Shown here: one piece after another, positions 53,230 through 62,386 of the stretch
Numbering within the stretch: position 1 is the first letter of the stretch
Layout: every line of letters begins with the position of its first letter
Source of the DNA: a virus
Length of the DNA: 64,000 bases
IMG/VR virus record: IMGVR_UViG_3300027985_000918
Location: 62,001 to 126,000 of that record
Direction: 5' to 3' (one strand)
Translations under genes and position numbers: made by a program
The notes under the pieces: generated by a model
What the model was told of the DNA's origin: nothing
Seen by the model: only the letters and a program-made list of their open reading frames with translations
The model's database searches: none

Positions 53230-54861
53230 ATGAGAGCACCACAAAACACTCCGAAGAGCACTGCCATGCCGTTTCTCTCCGACTTGAGCGGCACCTCGTT
53301 CATGTTCATCGAGGATGCTGGCGACGACCCCGCCAAGGATCCCGCCAAGGATCCCGCCAAGGATCCCGCCAAGGATCCCGCCAAGGATCCCGCCAAGGAT
53401 CCCACCTGGGGGCAATCCTTGCTCCGACCCCGCTCTATCAAACTCCCGTTCATGTCCTTCGAGGATGCTCACTTCATGATCTCCAACTCCACGGCAAAGA
53501 CCGTCGAAGAACGCACTCAGGAGATCCTGGCGGTGTACCCCTCCATCGAGGACTACCTGCGATCCAACGGTCTCGGCAAGGAATACGGGAAAGTGACTTC
53601 CTGTAGGGAGATCGCCGGCTTGGTTCCGAAAATCCGCCGCTTGGAGGTTCGTGCGGACCGCATCCTGTCTTACGAGTCGGTGGAGGCCATGACTCCGGCG
53701 CAGCGGAATAGCTTGGCTCAATCCCTTTCCGAAGAGGAATACCTGTTCGTGGTCGGTGGTCGGGCCAACCGACACCCAAATGAGTCCCAGGTCAAGACGG
53801 TGGAGGCGAGCTTTCTGCTGAATGGCACCCACCCCACGGCGATGGCGCTTTACACCCGTCCGGAGTTCGGCCAAAAGTTCTTGTTCTCTGCTGACTCCCA
53901 CCAGCGGCTGACGGCCATCCGCCGGGAGAACCTGCGGGCACAATTCGTGGTGTTCCTATACAAAAACCTGACCCTGACGCAGGCTCGCCAGGTCTTGGCG
54001 ATCTGGAACCTGTCGAAATCCCTCTCCGTGGACGAACACCTGGTTTCCAAGTACGAGGACTCCCCGGTGGTTCAGGCGATGTTGGACGACAACACCAACA
54101 TCAATCTGTTCTACATCGACAAGGTTGACAAGGAGGGTCGGCTCAGCAAAGCCCGCCGGGATCTGCGTGGCCGTAACTTGCCGAAGTTGGACCCCCTCCC
54201 CGTGGTCAAGCTCACCGATGTCACATGGGGGTTCGTCAACGTGTTTCGTGACGGGAACAAGGTAGGAAACACCATCCAACACGGGCGGGGCACCCGAGAC
54301 CTGACGATCCCTCAAGTCCAGCTCACGATGGAGCCCAATGCTGCCCAGGCTGTGATGATGGCAAGATCCCTCTCCGTGGGTCTTTCGGTGTGCTTCCGGG
54401 AGGGCATCCTGTTCGGGAAGACCCGGGGCAAGACGCCCGGCATCGAAGAGGGAATGACCCCTTACCAGTTCGGCAAGGTTCTCAAGGATGGGCTTCTGAA
54501 TCCGGAGATGGTAGGGGTCTGGGAGGCCGCTCTGCTCATGGACGACGTGGATCACGAGGTCCCGGACCCGTGGCTGCTGAAGCGTCCGATGCTGCTGGTG
54601 TTTTTCTATCTCATCCGCTCCAACGGCCTGGAACCGATCCTAGAACGGCTTCCCAGCTTTGTTCACTGGTACAGGGAAACCTCCCGCACCAAGGGGACAA
54701 CCATGCTTTCCCTTTACACGGAAGTGGAGAAGAAAGGCACCAAGGAGATGAACCTGCTCAACGCCCTCAAGTGCGTAGAGGCAGGGTTGAGCTACGGGCG
54801 GCACTCTCCTCTAATCCACCCGTACAGCTTCACCCATAACGACCTGTTCGGGAGTAAGTGA
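53230..54861 (+). CDS. ParB/DGQHR-like protein with DPAK repeats, 543 aa
   Basis: Residues about 32-57 are six tandem copies of Asp-Pro-Ala-Lys. Near residue 219, LFSADSHQRLTAIRREN resembles the DGQHR/DndB-type core, where an acidic residue is followed by (H/Q)R and a hydrophobic helix. Helical domains follow. The DGQHR family includes DNA-modification and ParB-like proteins; the substrate here is unknown. The partial gene at the left edge has a similar motif. Confidence 0.6.
   Translation: MRAPQNTPKSTAMPFLSDLSGTSFMFIEDAGDDPAKDPAKDPAKDPAKDPAKDPAKDPTWGQSLLRPRSIKLPFMSFEDAHFMISNSTAKTVEERTQEILAVYPSIEDYLRSNGLGKEYGKVTSCREIAGLVPKIRRLEVRADRILSYESVEAMTPAQRNSLAQSLSEEEYLFVVGGRANRHPNESQVKTVEASFLLNGTHPTAMALYTRPEFGQKFLFSADSHQRLTAIRRENLRAQFVVFLYKNLTLTQARQVLAIWNLSKSLSVDEHLVSKYEDSPVVQAMLDDNTNINLFYIDKVDKEGRLSKARRDLRGRNLPKLDPLPVVKLTDVTWGFVNVFRDGNKVGNTIQHGRGTRDLTIPQVQLTMEPNAAQAVMMARSLSVGLSVCFREGILFGKTRGKTPGIEEGMTPYQFGKVLKDGLLNPEMVGVWEAALLMDDVDHEVPDPWLLKRPMLLVFFYLIRSNGLEPILERLPSFVHWYRETSRTKGTTMLSLYTEVEKKGTKEMNLLNALKCVEAGLSYGRHSPLIHPYSFTHNDLFGSK
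53326..53401 (+). repeat. 12-base tandem repeat encoding Asp-Pro-Ala-Lys
   Basis: Six near-identical GATCCCGCCAAG units expand in frame, so linker length can vary without disrupting the gene. Confidence 0.9.
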
Positions 54862-55472
54862 TGATGATCCAACTGGAACGTCGAGAACTGGAGCTTCTGC
54901 GGTCCTATCTGGACCGGGAGCAATACGAGCGGGCCAAGGGGATGCTCCAAGTTCTCATGGATACCTCCTTGGACAGTGCCAGTAAGATCTTTCTGGATAA
55001 GGACCAGACAGAGCTCTTTGGTTTGGAAATCTCCTCTGTTAGGGATCTCTCCCTCCCAACGGAGCATCCCCTGCTTTCGGGATTGCCCGATGTGACGGAG
55101 AAGTTCCCGGCAACGATTCCAGAGCTGCGGTGGGACAAGGCCACCTACGGTATCCTCCGACTTCTGTCGGAAGGGACGGAGTTCCAGACCCAGATCAATG
55201 AGATGCTCTCCCCCTGGAATCACGGGGGAGTGGGGCAAGTGTCGTCTTCGGTTCGTCGTGCAGCGTGTCATCTTCTGAATTCGGGAAATGTCCCCATTCG
55301 AGTGACTGAGAACATGCTAGAGCATCTCTCTGGTTTCGAGTTCTGGGGGGCGTTGTCCTTTGCCACTGGGATCCCTGCTACCCAACTGGCTTCCAAGAAG
55401 GAGAGGGGTGTTCGCTTGACAAGGACACGGAAGCTGGAGTACGCCCACACCCTTATCGACTTTAGCCGGTGA
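54861..55472 (+). CDS. Hypothetical protein, 203 aa
   Basis: The start overlaps the previous stop as TGATG, so it is coupled to the ParB-like gene. The N-terminus is a charged helix (LERRELELLRSYLDREQYER). The middle has few features, and the basic C-terminus (KKERGVRLTRTRKLEY) could contact nucleic acid. It probably works with its coupled partner. Confidence 0.65.
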   Translation: MMIQLERRELELLRSYLDREQYERAKGMLQVLMDTSLDSASKIFLDKDQTELFGLEISSVRDLSLPTEHPLLSGLPDVTEKFPATIPELRWDKATYGILRLLSEGTEFQTQINEMLSPWNHGGVGQVSSSVRRAACHLLNSGNVPIRVTENMLEHLSGFEFWGALSFATGIPATQLASKKERGVRLTRTRKLEYAHTLIDFSR

Positions 55473-55482
55473 GGTCTTTGCT

Positions 55483-55854
55483 ATGAGCTACGAAGGGTAC
55501 GTCCAGCGCATCTGCGAGAACGGGCATCGGTACGACACCGACGCCATGTCCGACACCCACATGGGTGACGGCCTCTGCCCCTTCTGTGGGGCAGCCTCGG
55601 CGTTCGAGAACCACGTCGACGAGACGAACTGTGACTCCATCGGATTCGTGACCATCGAGGATTGGGAGCGGTTCATTATCGAGCCTGAGGAGACCCAGAC
55701 CTGCGACCTGGGTCACATCCACATCACGAAGGATGCCGTCTACCGGGTCCCCACGACCGAGGAGTTGGCCCCCCTTCGCCGCTACTACGACCCCCAGACG
55801 AAGGGCTACCTGCCCCTCCAAGAGCCTCAAGAACGGGAAGAGTGGTGGACTTGA
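55483..55854 (+). CDS. Zinc-ribbon protein, 123 aa
   Basis: CENGHRYD (residues 11-18) and CPFCG (32-36) form a four-ligand zinc site, with a second possible site in CDLGH near residue 76. Small phage proteins of this shape are common. The acidic C-terminus ends in EREEWWT. Confidence 0.7.
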   Translation: MSYEGYVQRICENGHRYDTDAMSDTHMGDGLCPFCGAASAFENHVDETNCDSIGFVTIEDWERFIIEPEETQTCDLGHIHITKDAVYRVPTTEELAPLRRYYDPQTKGYLPLQEPQEREEWWT

Positions 55855-55932
55855 TACCCACCCCCAAGTGACATGGGTAGGATCTCTCCGTGACCAATAC
55901 CACCCCTGTCAAAATGAAGAGGAGACGTTCCT

Positions 55933-56364
55933 ATGCCTACCGAGTCGTTCCACGAATCCCTGTACGCCTCTCTGAAGACGATGGTGGAAGCAACCATCGA
56001 GTTCTCCAACCAGCCGGAGGTTCTGGCTCAAAAAAGCCACATGGACGCCCTATCCTGGACCAAGGAGTTCCGCACGGTGCGATTCGGCGTTGGCCGGCGG
56101 ATGGGTCATACCACGATGGGCCTTCGGTTGGCCGAAGAGATGTTCCCGAGAGAGTCGGTTTTCCTGGCCCTCAACAACAAATCCCCCCGTTCCATGTGCC
56201 CCCCCAACGTCCGCATGAAGTCATCCCACAACCCAGAGGGGCTGAGGGGACTGAACGTGAAGATGGTGGTCGTGGACTGCTCGACCTTTCTGTCCCAGAC
56301 CAACCTCGATCAGGTGATTCGGATCTCGTCCCCCTGCGACCCGGTGATTGTGCTACTCCAGTAG
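55933..56364 (+). CDS. P-loop NTPase-like protein, 143 aa
   Basis: FGVGRRMGHTT (residues 51-61) looks like a Walker A loop in which His replaces the usual Lys. NVKMVVVDCSTF near residue 110 fits a Walker B strand ending in Asp. Small phage ATPases with RxxGHT loops exist, but activity here is doubtful without the Lys. Confidence 0.55.
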   Translation: MPTESFHESLYASLKTMVEATIEFSNQPEVLAQKSHMDALSWTKEFRTVRFGVGRRMGHTTMGLRLAEEMFPRESVFLALNNKSPRSMCPPNVRMKSSHNPEGLRGLNVKMVVVDCSTFLSQTNLDQVIRISSPCDPVIVLLQ

Positions 56365-56390
56365 GTAACAACCCCAACCCTTTCGAGTAG
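56364..56390 (+). promoter_or_regulatory. Two-box phage promoter for the PARP-like gene
   Basis: GGTAAC, 15 bases, GAGTAG, 23 bases before ATG 56414. Confidence 0.65.
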
Positions 56391-56413
56391 GGCGGCGAAA
56401 CCAAGGAGACGAT

Positions 56414-57334
56414 ATGGGAAAGACACGTTCCCGCATCCAACTGGGTGACGCCAACCGTAAGCCCGAGAGAGTGAAACCGCCCGTTTCGCTGGCGGAGAAC
56501 CTCCGACCCCTCGTTGAGTTCAAGAAGTGGGGTCAGGTCCAGGTCAAGGCTATCGCCCCCTGCGGACCCGCCAAGAGCGGCTACAAGTGCGTTGCGTCCT
56601 GGAAGGTGCTGAACTCCAATGAGGACGAGCAGGCCTTCCTGGACGCCTGGGAGGCCATCGGGTTGGACCCCACCCGGTTGTTCCACGGAACCAAAGCCAC
56701 CAACGTGGCTTCGATCACCCAGCAAGGACTGGTGGCAGGCCGCCGGGGCTGCATGTTCGGCTCCGGGATCTACTTCGGAAAGATCAACAAGGCGTTGATG
56801 TACAGCAATGGAAGCGGCGATGCCCACTACGTGTTCGAGGCCGATGTCTTGCTGGGGAAAAGCAAGGTTGCCGATGCGCCCCACCCGTGGAACCTGAAGG
56901 CCTTGCGGAAGGAGGGGTACGACTCCATCCATGGCAAGTTGGGGAGGACGGTTAGCAGGGGAGGAACCCTCCGCAACGACGAGTGGGTGGTGTACTCCAG
57001 GGATCAGATCCTGCTGGATAAGCTCCACGAGTACCAGTACCTCTCGGGCGAGTTCTGGGTTCCTCCTCCCATCAAGGGGTCGTGCGGCCTGATTACCACC
57101 AAGGATGTCTACCTGGGCAAATCCGCCCGGGCATTCAGGGACGTGATCGAGAGGCAGATGTGTGGGAACGAAGGGTACACCCAGCTCATCTTGGAGGGCA
57201 ACAAGCGGGTATGGGCCTGCAACTCCTGCATCCAGAAGGGGAAGCTGCGGGTGGGCTCCAAGGTCACGGTGCGGATGTCGGGGAACGGGTGGAGGGAGCC
57301 AGAAAAGCAGTTCCGAGTAATCGGCCAGGAGTAG
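56414..57334 (+). CDS. PARP-like ADP-ribosyltransferase, 306 aa
   Basis: Residues about 75-205 match the PARP catalytic fold, with the H-Y-E set complete. His91 is in LFHGTKATNV, Tyr120 in MFGSGIYFGK and Glu190 in NDEWVVYSRDQIL. The enzyme would use NAD+ to ADP-ribosylate a protein or nucleic acid. A C-terminal region of about 100 residues carries cysteines (MCGNEG, ACNSCIQKG) that could bind zinc and RNA or DNA. AAGGAGACGAT precedes the ATG. Phage ADP-ribosyltransferases usually modify host polymerase or ribosomal proteins. Confidence 0.85.
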   Translation: MGKTRSRIQLGDANRKPERVKPPVSLAENLRPLVEFKKWGQVQVKAIAPCGPAKSGYKCVASWKVLNSNEDEQAFLDAWEAIGLDPTRLFHGTKATNVASITQQGLVAGRRGCMFGSGIYFGKINKALMYSNGSGDAHYVFEADVLLGKSKVADAPHPWNLKALRKEGYDSIHGKLGRTVSRGGTLRNDEWVVYSRDQILLDKLHEYQYLSGEFWVPPPIKGSCGLITTKDVYLGKSARAFRDVIERQMCGNEGYTQLILEGNKRVWACNSCIQKGKLRVGSKVTVRMSGNGWREPEKQFRVIGQE

Positions 57335-57345
57335 GTGTCCGGTTC

Positions 57346-57372
57346 CTTGTGGGGGAGTAGTACCCCCACAAG
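57346..57372 (+). other. Hairpin abutting a ribosome-binding site
   Basis: CTTGTGGGGG pairs perfectly with CCCCCACAAG around a 7-base loop. It directly abuts the AGGAGG of the gene at 57389, so it could control translation or end the PARP transcript. Confidence 0.5.
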
Positions 57373-57388
57373 AGGAGGTTTCCCCAGG

Positions 57389-58309
57389 ATGAGTATTGGC
57401 TACATCCCCAACGAGGTTCACTTCTATCTCAGGGCCCCCAGTAAGCCCCCCTACGACGTCCCCACTGTCCGAGAGATTAGGGAAGCCTGGCCGGTCAATG
57501 GCCGGTTGGGCAAGTCCGCCGCCATCCATGCCAAGGCCAAGAGTTGGGCGGAGAACGTGAGGTACGACCCCACCACAAAGAAGCCCCTGCCGATCCCCCC
57601 AGAAGCCGGAGAAGAGGTCCGCACAAGGAACACCCCCAGGCGGGGGTACCGCCTGGTGGGATCCGAAGTTCGCACCGAGGGAGGGCGGGTGTGGAAGGTG
57701 CTGACCCCGGACGACTACCTGGTGGACTTGCGGGAAGACGTGTTCCTGCCGATCCTTCTGTCCCGAGGTGTTCCCAAGGGTCCCCTAGCGGAGATTGATA
57801 CCGAGTTCCAGTGGTGCGTGTCGGGATCCCAAATTCGGTTGGAAGAGGTTGGGTCGGATCAGCACCAGGAGTACCTGACCGAAAAAGAGCAGTTTTGCCC
57901 CCAAACCAGCCGGGGCAAAACGATGTCGGAGGATCTGGTAGTCGGCGGGGTCTATGCCCCTTTGAGCAAGGGGGGACGCCCCCTCATCTATCTGGGGAAG
58001 GCACGTTACGACGGGAAGCAGAAGTTCGCCTTCGTGGAGCTGGCGCCGATGTGGCGGGTGTACCAGAAACCGGATCCCAGTGTGAAGGACACCGACCCTT
58101 CCACTTTCCAAGAGAGAGCCGACTTCACCCTTCGCCGCACCCTCAAGAAGGAGAAGCATTGCTACGAGGCCATCCGGGTCAAGTCGAGGGGGGCAGTGGG
58201 AGGGAAGATTGGAGAAGTCCAGGTGACTCTCGACCCCAAGGCTTCGGAGTATTTCTGGCAGAGGACTTACGGGGTTGGCAGTAAGGAGCCCGCTGTGGAG
58301 TGGCTGTAG
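57389..58309 (+). CDS. Hypothetical protein, 306 aa
   Basis: ATG at 57389 has GAGGAGG upstream; the frame from 57335 would include the hairpin. Residues 1-90 are basic (GRLGKSAAIHAKAKSW). The C-terminal half is mixed (ADFTLRRTLKKEKHCYEAIR). It is the last rightward gene and may be co-transcribed with the PARP-like gene. No function is apparent. Confidence 0.65.
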   Translation: MSIGYIPNEVHFYLRAPSKPPYDVPTVREIREAWPVNGRLGKSAAIHAKAKSWAENVRYDPTTKKPLPIPPEAGEEVRTRNTPRRGYRLVGSEVRTEGGRVWKVLTPDDYLVDLREDVFLPILLSRGVPKGPLAEIDTEFQWCVSGSQIRLEEVGSDQHQEYLTEKEQFCPQTSRGKTMSEDLVVGGVYAPLSKGGRPLIYLGKARYDGKQKFAFVELAPMWRVYQKPDPSVKDTDPSTFQERADFTLRRTLKKEKHCYEAIRVKSRGAVGGKIGEVQVTLDPKASEYFWQRTYGVGSKEPAVEWL

Positions 58310-58383
58310 GGGCTCAGGGGCGCTTCTCCCTCCTCCCCTACCCAACCCCCTGCCAGCCAGCCCCGATCCAGCCGTAGGGCCTG

Positions 58384-58677
58384 TTACGGAACCACAGGCA
58401 CAACCAGGATCTCCTGGGTCTCCGTGTCGATCTCGACCGTGAGATACTCATCGTCTCGGACGTACCTGGCGATGGCCCTCTGGGCCTTCTCCAAGGCCTC
58501 TTCCCTCTCCTCCTCGTCTTTGTAGTCGGTCTCGATCATGAGGTACTCGTCATCCCGGGTGTACTTGGAGATGGACTTCTGGACCCTCTCCAAACCCTCG
58601 TCTTTGAAGCGGAGGTAGAGGTCTTGCAGAGCGTAGGCGGAAACGTCTGGGGTCTTGAAGGTGAGGCGGATCTTCAT
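58384..58677 (-). CDS. Hypothetical protein with internal repeat, 97 aa
   Basis: Two related halves carry KSISKYTRDDEYLMIETD and RAIARYVRDDEYLTVEID, an internal duplication of about 37 residues. The ATG at 58677 is preferred, with AAGG suitably placed; an ATG at 58686 overlaps that site. Similar small phage proteins are common and uncharacterised. Confidence 0.7.
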   Translation of the reverse strand: MKIRLTFKTPDVSAYALQDLYLRFKDEGLERVQKSISKYTRDDEYLMIETDYKDEEEREEALEKAQRAIARYVRDDEYLTVEIDTETQEILVVPVVP

Positions 58678-58693
58678 GGGGTGCATCCTTCTG

Positions 58694-59545
58694 TTACTTG
58701 GGGTCCCCCATCCTCTTACGGGTCTCTCTGACCCAGAACTCGAACAGGCTGGGATCCCGGACCAAGGAGTTCATGATATGGTACGTGACATCGAACCGGG
58801 CAGTATCAACGTAGTTGGCGGATGTCTCGATGTAGTGGGCACCCGGTAGGTTGAGGGCGATCGTCGAGTGGGAGGCCATGATGATCTGAACCCCCTTCAG
58901 GTCGGCCAGCCTTTCCAGGAACTTGATCTCGGTGCGGAGGTCAAGCGACCGGCTGGGCTCGTCCAGAAGCATGGTCGGGATCCCCGTGGCTTCCATCCCC
59001 CTGGAAAGGTTTCCTCTCAGGAAGCCAGCTAGCTCGGGCTTGGACTTCTTCAGGTTCTTGGCGGAACACACCCCCTTGTACTCGACTCCCTTGGGCCACT
59101 GCCCCTTGAACAAGGCGTCCAGGTGTCGGGCCATGCGGACGATGCCCGTCTGCCCCGTACTGCCCTTGTAGCAAGCGTTCACGACTCCCTGGTCCATGAA
59201 GTCGTAGTCGAACGATCCCCCGAAGAGGCCGACTGTCTTGCTGGGGTCGTAGTGCATGATGGGGGCACCATCATGGATGGGCAGGACCCCGTCGAGGAAT
59301 TTCTTGGACCTATCATAGAGATCCCGAGTGCTCCAGTCCCCGATGGACTGCACGTCCCCCTGCTCGCAGCAGAGCATCCGGGCGATCAGGGTGAGGACCG
59401 TGGATTTGCCGGACCCGTTGGGTCCGTAGATGATGTTCAGTCCAGGTTTGAACTCGATCTTGTCCTTGCCCTGGAGCCAGGGCACCTTGGACCACCACGG
59501 GACGGAAGAGCGGCTGGGGTTGGTGATGCGGATTTCGTGGATCAC
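58694..59545 (-). CDS. SMC/ABC-type ATPase, 283 aa
   Basis: Walker A GPNGSGKST lies at residues 41-49, after LNIIY. Walker B TMLLDEPSRSLD lies near residue 200 and an H-loop-like ASHS soon after. This is the AAA_21/OLD-like layout, without a coiled-coil insert or nuclease domain. The role may be in DNA transactions or defence. The start is GTG 59545 with GAGG upstream, seven bases after the previous stop. Confidence 0.8.
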   Translation of the reverse strand: MIHEIRITNPSRSSVPWWSKVPWLQGKDKIEFKPGLNIIYGPNGSGKSTVLTLIARMLCCEQGDVQSIGDWSTRDLYDRSKKFLDGVLPIHDGAPIMHYDPSKTVGLFGGSFDYDFMDQGVVNACYKGSTGQTGIVRMARHLDALFKGQWPKGVEYKGVCSAKNLKKSKPELAGFLRGNLSRGMEATGIPTMLLDEPSRSLDLRTEIKFLERLADLKGVQIIMASHSTIALNLPGAHYIETSANYVDTARFDVTYHIMNSLVRDPSLFEFWVRETRKRMGDPK

Positions 59546-59552
59546 ATTGTCC

Positions 59553-59915
59553 TCAGAAGCCGTGGGCCCAGTACCCCCGGCTGTGGATGGCGACGTGGCC
59601 GGGCTTGCCGGGGACCTCGATCCTGGGAGTGAGCACGATGTTCAGGAACTGACCCTCGAAGGGCTCGCAGCGAACGATGGCGTCCGGGATGGCTCCGATG
59701 AACACCATCGCATCGGCTACCAGATCCGCTTGGTCTTCGGGGACCACTGCCACGCAGCGACCCTTCCAGTGACCGTCATTCACGACGTGAGCATTGAAAG
59801 CATCCCGCAGCTCATCGGCCTTGGCCGGGTTGTTGATCAGCTCGTCCGTCGACGAGATGGCGACGGGACGGAAGTTGCCAGGATACTGGGTCATGGTCGG
59901 GCTATCGAAAAACAT
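59553..59915 (-). CDS. Hypothetical protein, 120 aa
   Basis: AAGGAGGTCCCCG precedes ATG 59915. The protein is small and mixed (MFFDSPTMTQYPGNFRPVAI). It lies directly upstream of the ATPase in the same operon. No domain is recognised. Confidence 0.65.
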   Translation of the reverse strand: MFFDSPTMTQYPGNFRPVAISSTDELINNPAKADELRDAFNAHVVNDGHWKGRCVAVVPEDQADLVADAMVFIGAIPDAIVRCEPFEGQFLNIVLTPRIEVPGKPGHVAIHSRGYWAHGF

Positions 59916-59951
59916 CGGGGACCTCCTTGACGTTTCCGTCGTTCGCAGGGC

Positions 59952-59977
59952 CTACTTGTGGCGGCCCCGGAGTTACC
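59952..59977 (-). promoter_or_regulatory. Two-box phage promoter, leftward
   Basis: Minus strand GGTAAC, 14 bases, AAGTAG, 37 bases before the start at 59915. It overlaps the 3' end of the AAA+ gene. Confidence 0.65.
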
Positions 59978-61292
59978 CCTTTTCTCCTAGGCTTCCGGAA
60001 CCTGGGGACCATTGATTGAGAGCCCGATGGACGATTCGACGGGCTTTTTGAAGGACAACTCTACGGTTGTAGGAGTCCTGTTCCGGACTCCTCTGCCTCT
60101 CATCCTCGTTGCGGAATGGTTTGACAACCTTCTTCTTCTGGTAGACCTCAGCAGTGGAGTACACCTCGGCAAGGGTTCCCCCCTGCTTGAGGGATTCGGG
60201 GATAGGGGCTTCGGGGTTCTCTTTCAGGCGGCGGTACACGGCGGCGGTTCGTTCCGGGCTCAGCCTCCCGACATGGATCTCTTCGGACAGGCGGCCGGGC
60301 CTTTTGATGGCCGGGTCGATTTCGTCCATCTCGACATTGGTCGTGCCGACGACGTAGATCTTCAACAATTCCCCAAACATGCCGTCGGTGAGATTAAGCG
60401 CAGAGGAGATGGCGTTCGTATTCTCCTCGCTCCTCCGCCGGAAGATCACGTCAGCGTCTTCAGCCAGGAGGATGATCCGTTGGGATACATCCTTACGGCT
60501 ATTGGTGAACACTTCAATGAGTTCGGGGTTGCCTAGATCTGCTACCAAGGTGTTGGGGACGTAGATCACCAGAGCCTTGGGGCACGCCTGGGTGATGGCC
60601 TTGAGCAGATAGGTCTTGCCAGTCCCGGGGGTTCCGTGAATGATCGCCATTCGGCCTCGGGGGGTGTGGCTGTTCAGGTCGGCGATGAGGCGACTGAACT
60701 TCTCAATCACCTCAGGCTCGTAGTTCTCGGGTTCATAGGTGTCCTCGAACCTTCCCAGGGTGATGAGGTGGAAAGAGCTGTTTGGTTTGGGCCGAGACAG
60801 GCAGCGGACCACCCCTTTGTGCTCGATGGGGGTCAATTTCTGCTCGCACCATCGCCGGACCTTCCAGTACAGATCCTTGTCGGAGGTGTATACCTCGACG
60901 GAGGTTACGGGGGGATCTGATATGGGAGAGTGCCTGACCTCGATGGATCCGTCAGGGAATGAGGCTACGAGCTTATTCACGGGACGGGGGTCTTCGGGCC
61001 ATTCCTGGCCTTCTTCAGCGTCGGCCACATGGAGGAAATCCTCATGTACGACGCTGAAGCGGTCCTCCCACAAGTCAGCCATGATGTTGTCCCAGGTGCC
61101 TTCGTAGCAGCCTTCTGTCAACCAGGAGTACAGCACCTCCCCTTCAAGCTGGGCAGCTCGATTCAACAAACCTTTGTATGCAATAGCCCCAGTGAGCCCG
61201 AAACTGTCGTAGGGTTCTTTGTACTCCCACCAGGGGGCCGGCCGCTGATTCTTTCGGGGGAGCCCAAAGTCATTTCGATTCTGGTTTACCAC
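59973..61292 (-). CDS. AAA+ ATPase, 439 aa
   Basis: A 200-residue N-terminal region precedes an AAA+ module. Walker A HGTPGTGKTY lies near residue 219, ILLAEDADVIF serves as Walker B and VVGTTNVEMD as sensor 1. IKRPGR supplies the arginine finger. The layout resembles the FtsH/BCS1-type classic clade. Such phage proteins remodel protein complexes; the target is unknown. GTG 61292 is chosen because AAGGGAGA precedes it. The frame extends to 61328, but that start lies in a hairpin. Confidence 0.8.
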   Translation of the reverse strand: MVNQNRNDFGLPRKNQRPAPWWEYKEPYDSFGLTGAIAYKGLLNRAAQLEGEVLYSWLTEGCYEGTWDNIMADLWEDRFSVVHEDFLHVADAEEGQEWPEDPRPVNKLVASFPDGSIEVRHSPISDPPVTSVEVYTSDKDLYWKVRRWCEQKLTPIEHKGVVRCLSRPKPNSSFHLITLGRFEDTYEPENYEPEVIEKFSRLIADLNSHTPRGRMAIIHGTPGTGKTYLLKAITQACPKALVIYVPNTLVADLGNPELIEVFTNSRKDVSQRIILLAEDADVIFRRRSEENTNAISSALNLTDGMFGELLKIYVVGTTNVEMDEIDPAIKRPGRLSEEIHVGRLSPERTAAVYRRLKENPEAPIPESLKQGGTLAEVYSTAEVYQKKKVVKPFRNEDERQRSPEQDSYNRRVVLQKARRIVHRALNQWSPGSGSLGEKG

Positions 61293-61323
61293 AGTGAGCT
61301 GTCTCCCTTTCCCTGGTGTCAAC

Positions 61324-61361
61324 GCCACCGCCCTACCGTGTTGGTGTGGTAGGGCGGTGGC
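61324..61361 (-). terminator. 14-bp perfect hairpin between Pnkp and AAA+ genes
   Basis: GCCACCGCCCTACC (61324-61337) pairs perfectly with 61348-61361. No T-run follows, so partial termination or RNA processing is possible. Confidence 0.5.
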
Positions 61362-61394
61362 AGCTCTCAGATGACGTTGCTGGTGGGACTGCTA

Positions 61395-62375
61395 CTACCC
61401 GAAGAACTTGTCGGCGTCTTCGTACTGGAAACCACAGCGTTCTGCGAACGTCTGGTCGGTCTGCATGTCACCGACCACGATGACCTTGGAGGGGTCGAGA
61501 CGGTACCGTTCGAGGAACACGACTCCCATGCCGGGACAGGGCTTCCTCCAAAAAGACTGAGGCACTCCTGCCCTCTCGGGGGCGTAGGCCACGTCCATGT
61601 CAGGCTGGCCGAGCTGTTCCAGGGTCTCTTCGATGCACTCGATGACCGTGGACTCGGAAACGTACCTATAGTCGTTGGCCGGGCGGCTAGTCCCGGATTG
61701 GTTGGTAGCCCCCAGGAGGAGGTACCCCTGGGCCTTGAGGTCGGCCAGGCGGGACTTCCGGCCCGGCAGGATCTTCACGTCAGCCGGATGGCGGGGGTAG
61801 ATCTCCCCACTCCGAGTACCCCTTAGGGTGCCGTCGAGATCGAAGATCACGGCCTTGGCCGTGTACTCTGGGCCGAGCTTGATCTCGACATCGACTCTCT
61901 CGACGGAGTCGAACCCCTCATCCGTGGTGGGGGGCTCGAACCGCTTGAAGTAGGCGAACTGGGCGGCTGGGGGGAACATGCTGGGGTTCCCTTTGACTGC
62001 CGGGTCCTTGTAGTCGTCCGGCGTCAGCAGTCGGCCGTAGTGGCGGACCTGACGGAGGCTCGCCAGGAACTGGACCTGGCCGAGATCGGCATTCAGCCAG
62101 ATGACCCGGATGGGCAGGCCCAGTTCCTTGGCGATGGCGACCGCAGCCATCCTCGACTCCTTCGTGCCGAATGTGTTGTCGAGGACAAACTTGCGGTGTC
62201 CTTCCCCGTACTTCTCCCGTAGGGATTGGTAGATGGGGGCTCCGGCCATGCCCAGAGAACCACCGAGGCTGTCTCGGTTGAGACGGCAGTAGCCCTGCTC
62301 CACCAGGGACTTGCTGTAGGTGGTCTTCCCGCAGGCGGGAGGGCCCATAACGAGAACGATCTCACCATTGAACAT
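61395..62375 (-). CDS. Polynucleotide 5'-kinase/3'-phosphatase (PseT-like)
   Basis: The 326-residue protein fuses two domains. Residues 1-165 are a P-loop kinase, with GPPACGKTT at 11-19 and conserved Arg/Asp (RLNRDSLGG). From about residue 173 a HAD phosphatase follows, with FDLDGT at 178-183, then GATNQSG and a late VVGDMQTDQTF. The order kinase-phosphatase is that of T4 PseT. It heals broken RNA ends (5'-OH, 2',3'-cyclic phosphate) for the RNA ligase at 19206. GAGGGAGTGCATC precedes the ATG. Confidence 0.9.
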   Translation of the reverse strand: MFNGEIVLVMGPPACGKTTYSKSLVEQGYCRLNRDSLGGSLGMAGAPIYQSLREKYGEGHRKFVLDNTFGTKESRMAAVAIAKELGLPIRVIWLNADLGQVQFLASLRQVRHYGRLLTPDDYKDPAVKGNPSMFPPAAQFAYFKRFEPPTTDEGFDSVERVDVEIKLGPEYTAKAVIFDLDGTLRGTRSGEIYPRHPADVKILPGRKSRLADLKAQGYLLLGATNQSGTSRPANDYRYVSESTVIECIEETLEQLGQPDMDVAYAPERAGVPQSFWRKPCPGMGVVFLERYRLDPSKVIVVGDMQTDQTFAERCGFQYEDADKFFG

Positions 62376-62386
62376 GATGCACTCCC

